Source: Piscirickettsiaceae bacterium (GTDB lineage: Bacteria; Pseudomonadota; Gammaproteobacteria; Thiomicrospirales; Thiomicrospiraceae). From it: a stretch of 5,048 bases of DNA. Made by a program: the position numbers and the translations under genes. This document shows, in pieces, positions 1 through 4,149 of the stretch. Location of the stretch: positions 1-5,048 of the forward strand of contig JAASTL010000114.1 of the NCBI GenBank assembly GCA_021767305.1, given 5' to 3'. The notes under the pieces were generated by a model. That model saw only the letters and a list, made by a program, of their open reading frames with translations. It was not told the origin of the DNA and did no database searches. Within the stretch, counting starts at the first letter, position 1, and the number at the start of each line of letters is the position of its first letter.

Positions 1-1608
1 CGCGGGGTTGGCAAAGGTAGTAATGCCCTCAGCACTGATTCCTAAAATGCCCTCGGAAGTGTTCTCCAGTAAAATCTTAGAAAGATGCTGATGTTTTAGA
101 TATTCGGTTAAATCAATCATATAACCATAGAGACTCACCGGCTCGCCATGCTCGTTATAATCAACACGCGTGTAATCGTAAAAATTTCGATATTCGCCAG
201 AAGCCACTTTAAAGCGATAAGATTGCTCAAACTCGGCAGCATGAATGGCAAAATAATCCTCTACTTCAGAGGCAACTCTTGCAAGATCCGATGGATGAAT
301 AAATTGTGAAAAAACAAAGTCATTAGCTAAGATTTCATCAACGGAATAGCCCATTACCTGATCAACATTATGTGACACCGATCTAACCGGCCAGCCTTCC
401 GAAGGTTCCCAATTGAAAACCACGGTTGGCCCACCACGGAATAGGTTTCTCTCTTGCCGTACCTTTTCTTCAAGTTTTCTCTGCTTAGTCACATCGCGCA
501 TAGTGGTGTGCACTAAGGTACCAGAACCCAAATCAATTAAACGTGCGGATATAGAGGCAATATAGGTTGAACCATCTTTCCGAGTATGTACCCGTTCTAT
601 GATTTTGGGCACCTTGCCTAAGTCTGCCACCACTTCTTGATAACCTTCTTTATCAAGATTCTTATCCCAGTCTAAAACGGTCAACTGCAACATCTCTTCA
701 TTACTGTAACCCAACAATTCACAGGCAATGTTACTGCACTCCAAAATGCGACCATCATCCGGCGATAAAATCAAAACCGCATCCGCTGACAGCGCAAGTA
801 GACTTTTATAACGCTGTGTTTCTGCTGCAATCAACTCTTCCAGATTTTTTCTCTGAGTAATGTCATCTAAAACCCAGATTACCCCTTTGCTCAAATCTGC
901 AGGATTATTATCGTCAATCGCTTTACCGCTGATAACAATCCAGACCAGATCGCCATTTTTCTTTTTTACCGGGTATTCAATTTGTAAATTTTGTCGATGC
1001 CTAAGTGTCTCGTAATAACGCCGACCGAATTCCTTGAAATTATCTTCGGATAGATGTAATTCGCGCATCGAAATACCAACCATCTCATCCGGTGTGGCAT
1101 AGCCAAAAATATCTGCAAGGCGCTGGTTACAGCGATGCAATTGACGATAGCCGGTAAGCATCATAATACCCACGGTAGAATTCTGAAAAATCGCGTCAAG
1201 TTCGTGTTCTTTGTAACTCAGTTTTTCTAATAAATTGACTTTTTCTTGCACTGAATTAAAAAAACCAAGCAGGTATTTTTTGCCGCCTGCTTCTAGCCAG
1301 TTTGCCGTTATTTGTACAGTAACCTCTGTGCGGTCTTTACATAGTAGTTTTTGTGGCAGGGTTTCTGGATTATGTTCGGATTTTAAGATATCAATGTGCT
1401 CAGCAAAGCTGTCAACTTCAATAGCGGGGTGAAGGGCAGTCTGCGGACACCCAATAATTTCATCTTGCTGGTAGCCGGAAAGATTACAAAAGGCAGGGTT
1501 TACATAGGCGATTAAACGGGTATCAATTTCTGCCAGCACTACGGCGGCTGGCAATACTTCTAGGACATTGATTAAATCTTCATAATTATCAAAATGCTCA
1601 ATACGCAC
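1..1608 (-). CDS. Multi-PAS sensory protein, N-terminal 536 codons (C-terminus beyond window)
   Basis: The frame is open from a GTG at 1608 to base 1 with no stop, giving 536 codons. Four PAS domains and the start of a fifth are visible at about residues 15-120, 135-252, 265-376, 388-502 and 512 onward. Marks are the NPAF...LSGY...DEIIG block (37-53), FGY..PDEMVG (168-178), LLGYS.EEM (298-306), VMGYSVDEI (418-426), and PAC-type ends such as DDITQRK (248-254) and RDVTKQRK (371-378). The stretch RGGPTVVFNW...EGWPV (391-408) resembles PAS domains I know from GGDEF/EAL proteins, so a cyclic-di-GMP output domain is a reasonable guess; a histidine kinase or chemoreceptor end is also possible. There is no signal peptide or membrane segment, so this part is cytoplasmic. 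No cofactor-binding residue can be assigned with confidence. The GTG start is supported by a Shine-Dalgarno and an in-frame TAG four codons upstream; the first in-frame ATG is only at codon 149, inside PAS2. The ligand is unknown. Confidence 0.9.
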   Translation of the reverse strand, partial: MRIEHFDNYEDLINVLEVLPAAVVLAEIDTRLIAYVNPAFCNLSGYQQDEIIGCPQTALHPAIEVDSFAEHIDILKSEHNPETLPQKLLCKDRTEVTVQITANWLEAGGKKYLLGFFNSVQEKVNLLEKLSYKEHELDAIFQNSTVGIMMLTGYRQLHRCNQRLADIFGYATPDEMVGISMRELHLSEDNFKEFGRRYYETLRHRQNLQIEYPVKKKNGDLVWIVISGKAIDDNNPADLSKGVIWVLDDITQRKNLEELIAAETQRYKSLLALSADAVLILSPDDGRILECSNIACELLGYSNEEMLQLTVLDWDKNLDKEGYQEVVADLGKVPKIIERVHTRKDGSTYIASISARLIDLGSGTLVHTTMRDVTKQRKLEEKVRQERNLFRGGPTVVFNWEPSEGWPVRSVSHNVDQVMGYSVDEILANDFVFSQFIHPSDLARVASEVEDYFAIHAAEFEQSYRFKVASGEYRNFYDYTRVDYNEHGEPVSLYGYMIDLTEYLKHQHLSKILLENTSEGILGISAEGITTFANPA

Positions 1609-1620
1609 TAACTTTTCCTA
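1609..1620 (-). promoter_or_regulatory. Ribosome binding site fixing the GTG start of the PAS protein
   Basis: On the minus strand the 12 bases before the GTG read TAGGAAAAGTTA. AGGA (1616-1619) lies 7 bases before the start codon, which is normal spacing. The TAG at 1618-1620 is in frame, so translation of this frame cannot begin further upstream. Together they make GTG at 1608 the best start. Confidence 0.75.
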
Positions 1621-1775
1621 CTCATCTTCCGGCCGAATTAACAAATTTTTTAAGCAAAAATTAGACCACGAAATAAGCGGTTCTCAAGCTAGTCAAATGA
1701 AAATACTGCCAAACAATTTGCAGACTTATAGTGGAAGATAAAATGAAAAAACAGTGATCGATTTTGTGAGGGCAA
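1621..1775. other. Intergenic spacer upstream of the PAS gene, no convincing promoter
   Basis: This stretch separates the tRNA-Arg terminator from the PAS gene and should carry the PAS gene promoter. On the minus strand a TTGACT hexamer (1691-1696) would suit a -35 box, but no good -10 follows at 16-18 bases. A TCTAAT (in CTAATTTT) and a TATAAG further upstream lack matching -35 boxes. An all-AT inverted repeat, AATTTTT/AAAAATT (1644-1650 and 1656-1662, 5-base loop), lies in the probable leader. I see no ORF or RNA gene here. Confidence 0.4.
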
Positions 1776-1813
1776 TAAAAAACCCTGTTTAATCTAATGA
1801 CTAAACAGGGTTT
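1776..1813 (-). terminator. Intrinsic terminator after tRNA-Arg
   Basis: A perfect 12-base-pair inverted repeat, AAACCCTGTTTA (1780-1791) against TAAACAGGGTTT (1802-1813), has a 10-base loop. On the minus strand it ends in a run of six T (positions 1782-1777), giving the classic stem plus U-tract. It starts 8 bases beyond the tRNA-Arg CCA end, so it closes the tRNA unit and insulates the PAS gene. Confidence 0.92.
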
Positions 1814-1820
1814 AAAATAA

Positions 1821-1897
1821 TGGCGCGCCCGAAGGGAGTCGAACCCCTAACCGCTCGGTTCGTAGCCGAGTACTCTATCCAGTTGAGCTACGGGCGC
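1821..1897 (-). tRNA. tRNA-Arg, anticodon ACG
   Basis: The 77-base gene folds into a complete cloverleaf: acceptor stem GCGCCCG/CGGGCGC, D-arm with AACTGGATA loop, anticodon stem CTCGG/CCGAG around loop CTACGAA, and T-arm with TTCGACT loop. The anticodon ACG is at 1861-1863; its A is normally converted to inosine by TadA so that CGU, CGC and CGA are read. The discriminator base is G, and CCA is encoded (1821-1823). The D-arm, anticodon and variable region closely match the E. coli tRNA-Arg(ACG) I remember. It has its own strong promoter and terminator but may also receive read-through from tRNA-Ser. Confidence 0.97.
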
Positions 1898-1915
1898 TTT
1901 GTTTTGATGAGGCGT

Positions 1916-1943
1916 ATTATAGAGAGAATTAATTGAGAGTCAA
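1916..1943 (-). promoter_or_regulatory. Strong sigma-70-type promoter of tRNA-Arg
   Basis: On the minus strand TTGACT (1938-1943) and a perfect TATAAT (1916-1921) are 16 bases apart. The discriminator ACGCC just after the -10 is GC-rich, as at stringently controlled stable-RNA promoters. A-tract sequence lies just upstream and could act as an UP element. An inverted repeat AGAGT-TG-ACTCT (1936-1947) overlaps the -35 box. Transcription would begin about 12 bases before the mature tRNA. Confidence 0.85.
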
Positions 1944-1988
1944 CTCTATCTTTAAGTTTTTTTACACGCTTCAACAAGTAAAAAGAAA

Positions 1989-2081
1989 TGGCGGAGACGG
2001 AGGGATTCGAACCCTCGATAGAGCTACAAACCCTATACTCCCTTAGCAGGGGAGCGCCTTCAGCCTCTCGGCCACGTCTCC
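1989..2081 (-). tRNA. tRNA-Ser, anticodon GCT
   Basis: The 93-base class II tRNA has acceptor stem GGAGACG/CGTCTCC, an anticodon stem CTCCC/GGGAG around loop CTGCTAA, a long variable arm typical of serine tRNAs, and the T-arm GAGGG/CCCTC with loop TTCGAAT. Anticodon GCT (2045-2047) reads AGC and AGU. The discriminator is G, as SerRS expects, and CCA is encoded (1989-1991). It lies between csrA and tRNA-Arg, its conserved gammaproteobacterial position. No intrinsic terminator follows, so co-transcription with tRNA-Arg is possible. Confidence 0.97.
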
Positions 2082-2095
2082 GAATTTCTGCGCGT

Positions 2096-2124
2096 ATAAT
2101 ACAGCGTTCGCAATCAGTTGTAAA
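2096..2124 (-). promoter_or_regulatory. Sigma-70-type promoter of tRNA-Ser
   Basis: On the minus strand TTTACA (2119-2124) and TATTAT (2096-2101) are separated by 17 bases. The following ACGCGC is a GC-rich discriminator, sharing ACGC with the tRNA-Arg promoter. Directly upstream lie short A-tracts (about 2125-2155) that resemble an UP element. Position and quality fit a stable-RNA promoter. Confidence 0.8.
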
Positions 2125-2297
2125 CGGTGATTTTGGTTTGATTTTGATTTTTTATAAGAGATGGCGTTAATAAGACTTGGTTAGCCACATTGATTCGTCA
2201 ATGTCCTATTAAAATTTCTTTAGAATTTGATTAGAATTTGTTTAAAACTTTATTTAAATCCTACTGTAATTTGCCTTGGTGGCTTCTTCGAAGATAA
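2125..2297. other. AT-rich spacer between csrA and the tRNA-Ser promoter
   Basis: No credible gene is seen. The part next to the promoter is A-tract DNA. A perfect 7-base-pair hairpin, ACATTGA/TCAATGT (2187-2204), has loop TTCG on plus and CGAA on minus but no T-run on either side, so it is not a typical intrinsic terminator. An 11-base-period repeat sits at 2220-2240. A 10-base palindrome TCTTCGAAGA (2285-2294) lies just past the csrA stop. How csrA transcription ends is not evident. Confidence 0.5.
2220..2240. repeat. Two-copy tandem repeat TTAGAATTTG, period 11
   Basis: TTAGAATTTG occurs at 2220-2229 and again at 2231-2240, a period close to one helical turn. In AT-rich spacer DNA it could be chance or slippage, or a pair of phased protein sites. 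No function can be assigned. Confidence 0.5.
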
Positions 2298-2498
2298 CTA
2301 ATTTGAAGCGGATTTATTAATTGGGAATGATGCATCTAAATCTTTAGCGTCAATAAGCAGTTCTTGACGATGAATAGACACATGTTTTGGGGCATCAATC
2401 CCTACTCTTACCTGGCCACCTTTAACCGCAAGTATAGTCAGCTTGATATTGTCACCTATCATCAGGGACTCATTTTCTCGACGCGTTAAAACCAACAT
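2298..2498 (-). CDS. csrA: Carbon storage regulator CsrA (RsmA)
   Basis: The 66-residue protein is an RNA-binding global regulator. CsrA dimers bind GGA motifs in mRNA leaders, usually blocking ribosomes or changing stability, and are titrated by small RNAs. The core is canonical: [16 protein letters not shown] with L4, R6 and R7 in the first strand, [14 protein letters not shown] (25-38), and the VSIHR segment (40-44) with R44, the key RNA-contacting arginine. Position 45 is Q rather than the common E. The tail after residue 45 ([20 protein letters not shown]) does not resemble the E. coli or Pseudomonas helix and tail, and the protein is about five residues longer than E. coli CsrA. The ATG has AAAGG 7 bases upstream. 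It has its own probable promoter, and lysC upstream is terminated, so it is mainly expressed alone. Identity is certain; targets are not visible. Confidence 0.98.
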   Translation of the reverse strand: MLVLTRRENESLMIGDNIKLTILAVKGGQVRVGIDAPKHVSIHRQELLIDAKDLDASFPINKSASN

Positions 2499-2513
2499 AG
2501 CTATGCCTTTGAT

Positions 2514-2529
2514 TTAGAAATAATTCTAA
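2514..2529. promoter_or_regulatory. Inverted repeat at the predicted csrA transcription start
   Basis: TTAGAA-ATAA-TTCTAA is a perfect 6-base-pair inverted repeat with a 4-base spacer. It covers the expected +1 region and the beginning of the short csrA leader. It could be a weak RNA hairpin or an operator-like site. It is AT-rich, so chance is possible. Confidence 0.35.
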
Positions 2530-2533
2530 CCAA

Positions 2534-2562
2534 AGTATAAATCTAAGCGTGCTACGTGATAA
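2534..2562 (-). promoter_or_regulatory. Probable csrA promoter
   Basis: On the minus strand TTATCA (2557-2562, 4 of 6 to the -35 consensus) and TATACT (2534-2539, 5 of 6 to the -10) are 17 bases apart. The start would lie near 2527, leaving a leader of about 30 bases. The leader contains no GGA, so the usual CsrA self-binding site is not seen there. Confidence 0.55.
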
Positions 2563-2643
2563 TTAGTAATTCTTATTTTTCAATTAAGAAATTGCTTATA
2601 TCAAAAACGCCATCCAAATTAGTTAGACTCTTGTTTCAGCCAC

Positions 2644-2667
2644 AAAAAAGCCTGCATATTGCAGGCT
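2644..2667 (-). terminator. Intrinsic terminator of lysC
   Basis: An 8-base-pair perfect stem, AGCCTGCA/TGCAGGCT (2649-2656 and 2660-2667) with a 3-base loop, is followed on the minus strand by six T (2649-2644). It lies about 48 bases past the lysC stop and separates lysC from the csrA promoter. Confidence 0.9.
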
Positions 2668-2714
2668 GATTTGGTAATTATTGAATTAATATGATTTGTC
2701 GGTTACTTAGTCGA

Positions 2715-3944
2715 CTACTTATCCAGTTCAAAAGCATCATGCAGAGACTGCACCGCTAACTCAAGATTTGGCTCATCAATCACCACAGAAATTTTAATTT
2801 CAGTAGTACCAATCATTTGAATATTGATATTGTTATCTGCCAATGTTTTAAACATATTACTTGCGATACCTGCATGAGACTTCATGCCCACACCCACCAT
2901 TGAGATTTTAACAATGGTGTCATCAGACAGAACTTCACGTGCTCCTAGTTGTGTAGAAATGCCTTCTAAGATATCCAGGGCAGCGTCCATATCATTGCGA
3001 CTTACCGTAAAAGTAAAGTCGGTTGTACCATCAATGCCTTGGTTCTGAATAATCATATCGATTTCAATGTTAGCATCCGAAATTGGACCCAAAATCTGGA
3101 AAGCCACACCAGGCTTATCCGGAACACCCAAGATCATTAACTTTGCTTCATCTCGGCTAAATGCGATTCCAGAAATGAGCGGCTTTTCCATATTATTATC
3201 CCCAAAATTATCTTCAGACGTAATCAGAGTTCCGCCCCCTGCTTGCATGGAGGAAAGAACTCTTAGTGGTACATTATATTTACTGGCAAACTCTACTGAA
3301 CGAATCTGTAGAACCTTAGCGCCAAGACTTGCCAACTCAAGCATTTCATCATAAGTGACTTTATCTAAACGTTTAGCTTGTGGCACAACTCGTGGGTCAG
3401 TGGTATAAACCCCATCTACATCAGTGTAAATTTGACATTCATCTGCATTCAAAGCCGCAGCTAACGCAACCGCAGTGGTGTCCGAACCACCTCGACCTAA
3501 AGTTGTGATTTCACCTGACTCCATAGTGATACCTTGGAAACCAGCAACCACCACGACTTTACCGGCATCTAACTGCTCATGAATCTTACTGCCGTCAATA
3601 TGCTCAATACGCGCTTTGGTATGCACATCATTAGTTTGAATTGGTACCTGCCACCCGGTATAGGAAATTGCCGCACAACCTTGTGCTTGCAACGCCATAC
3701 TCAGTAACGCAATAGTAACCTGCTCACCCGTCGTTAGCAGAACATCCATTTCTCGTTTACTTGGACGATCCTGCATCTCTTTAGCTAGGGCAGTTAGGCG
3801 ATTGGTTTCACCACTCATTGCTGAAACCGCAACCACAACCTTATGCCCTTCTTTCACTGTTTTAGCAACTTGCTTGGCTACATTCTGGATACGCTCGACA
3901 TTTCCAACCGAGGTACCTCCAAATTTTTGAACAATTAACGCCAT
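2715..3944 (-). CDS. lysC: Aspartate kinase (aspartokinase)
   Basis: This cytoplasmic enzyme phosphorylates aspartate with ATP to 4-phospho-aspartate, the first step to lysine, threonine, methionine and diaminopimelate. The 409-residue length fits the single-function aspartokinases of the Pseudomonas/Corynebacterium type. The kinase domain (1 to about 245) shows KFGGTSVG (7-14), SAMSG (41-45), TTGE (71-74), LGRGGSDTTA (149-158) and YTDVDGVYTTDPR (173-185). Two ACT domains follow (about 264-335 and 344-409) with ILGVPDKPGVA, DGTTDFTFT and VGVGMKSHAGIA. The second ACT has IGTTEIKISV (378-387) where relatives usually have ISTSEI, in a loop tied to feedback inhibition. Met252 has its own possible ribosome site and could start a 158-residue regulatory subunit. 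The main start is fixed by the conserved N-terminus, but no good Shine-Dalgarno precedes it. It follows alaS by 192 bases and ends in its own terminator. Identity is certain; the feedback effector is unknown. Confidence 0.98.
   Translation of the reverse strand: MALIVQKFGGTSVGNVERIQNVAKQVAKTVKEGHKVVVAVSAMSGETNRLTALAKEMQDRPSKREMDVLLTTGEQVTIALLSMALQAQGCAAISYTGWQVPIQTNDVHTKARIEHIDGSKIHEQLDAGKVVVVAGFQGITMESGEITTLGRGGSDTTAVALAAALNADECQIYTDVDGVYTTDPRVVPQAKRLDKVTYDEMLELASLGAKVLQIRSVEFASKYNVPLRVLSSMQAGGGTLITSEDNFGDNNMEKPLISGIAFSRDEAKLMILGVPDKPGVAFQILGPISDANIEIDMIIQNQGIDGTTDFTFTVSRNDMDAALDILEGISTQLGAREVLSDDTIVKISMVGVGMKSHAGIASNMFKTLADNNINIQMIGTTEIKISVVIDEPNLELAVQSLHDAFELDK
3189..3203 (-). promoter_or_regulatory. 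Possible internal translation start in lysC (beta subunit)
   Basis: Within lysC, GGGGA (3199-3203) lies 7 bases before the in-frame ATG of Met252 (3189-3191). The product would be 158 residues containing only the two ACT domains and would begin MEKPLISGIAFSRDEAK. This matches, from memory, where the beta subunits of C. glutamicum and Bacillus aspartokinases begin. The internal site looks better than the site before the full-length start. It is inferred, not proven. Confidence 0.45.
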
Positions 3945-3990
3945 TTTTTTATTCTTTTACTTAAATGGTAAAAGTTACTTTTACCTAAAT
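3945..3990 (-). promoter_or_regulatory. lysC leader with two mutually exclusive hairpins
   Basis: Reading the minus strand toward the lysC ATG, GGTAAAAG (3978-3985) is followed by TAA, CTTTTACC (3967-3974), ATTTAA, GTAAAAG (3954-3960), then an A-rich stretch and the ATG. CTTTTACC can pair with the upstream GGTAAAAG (8 pairs) or with the downstream GTAAAAG (7 pairs), but not both. The two outer segments form a 13-base direct repeat with one mismatch (3954-3966 and 3978-3990). No Shine-Dalgarno is seen. A weak -10-like TAAAAT lies upstream near 4000 without a good -35. It does not resemble the lysine riboswitch, which is far larger. Confidence 0.4.
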
Positions 3991-4006
3991 CATTTTAATT
4001 TTTAAT

Positions 4007-4149
4007 AAAACAAGCACTGAAAATAAATATTTTTTGTTCTAGGCTAGGCGCTTGAGAAGCCGACGCGGAATGTACTAAAGTACATGAGCATTGGAATGTC
4101 GAAGAGCAACAACGCCTAGGGCAAAAAAGATTATTTTCAGGCTTGTTTT
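4007..4149. repeat. 143-base quasi-palindrome copying the 3' end of alaS in inverted orientation
   Basis: The left arm (4007-4044, 38 bases) and the right arm (4114-4149, 36 bases) are inverted copies. I count 33 identities over 38 columns, with three mismatches and two single-base gaps. The right arm holds the last alaS codons (K, Q, A), the stop and 23 bases beyond; the left arm repeats them on the other strand, in the lysC spacer. Shared blocks are AAAACAAGC, CTGAAAATAA, TTTTTTG and CTAGGC. The left arm also has a 5-base tandem (CTAGGCTAGGCG), so the right-hand CGCCTAG can pair in two registers. The 69-base centre has its own hairpin. It lacks the U-run after the stem needed for a standard intrinsic terminator on either strand. 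No transposase is nearby. Confidence 0.85.
4070..4085. repeat. Central hairpin ATGTACT-AA-AGTACAT of the quasi-palindrome
   Basis: A perfect 7-base-pair inverted repeat with a 2-base centre sits near the middle of the large palindrome. It is flanked by a direct repeat GGAATGT (4067-4073 and 4093-4099) and by CGAC/GTCG (4061-4064 and 4098-4101), which can extend the fold. The core is more GC-rich than the spacer around it. Confidence 0.75.

Noticed and set aside
1235..1432. Plus-strand 65-codon ORF
   Set aside because: It is a shadow inside the continuous minus-strand PAS frame, Cys/Ser-rich with no recognisable domain.
1988..2170. Plus-strand 60-codon ORF
   Set aside because: It is antisense to tRNA-Ser and its promoter; ORFs of this kind opposite serine tRNAs are common false predictions.
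2708..2717. Palindrome TAGTCGACTA over the lysC stop
   Set aside because: A 10-base loopless palindrome with no supporting motif is easily due to chance.
3067..3354. Plus-strand 95-codon ORF
   Set aside because: It lies wholly antisense to conserved lysC codons; the minus frame explains the sequence.
3945..4136. Lysine riboswitch upstream of lysC
   Set aside because: The leader is too short and simple, and the multi-helix lysine aptamer cannot be recognised.
4007..4149. Intrinsic terminator for alaS
   Set aside because: The T-run lies on the 5' side of the stem and the 3' side is followed by A-rich sequence, so it does not fit the stem plus U-tract model on either strand.
4007..4149. Insertion sequence or CRISPR-like repeat
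   Set aside because: There is no transposase and no regularly spaced direct repeats; there is only one inverted structure.
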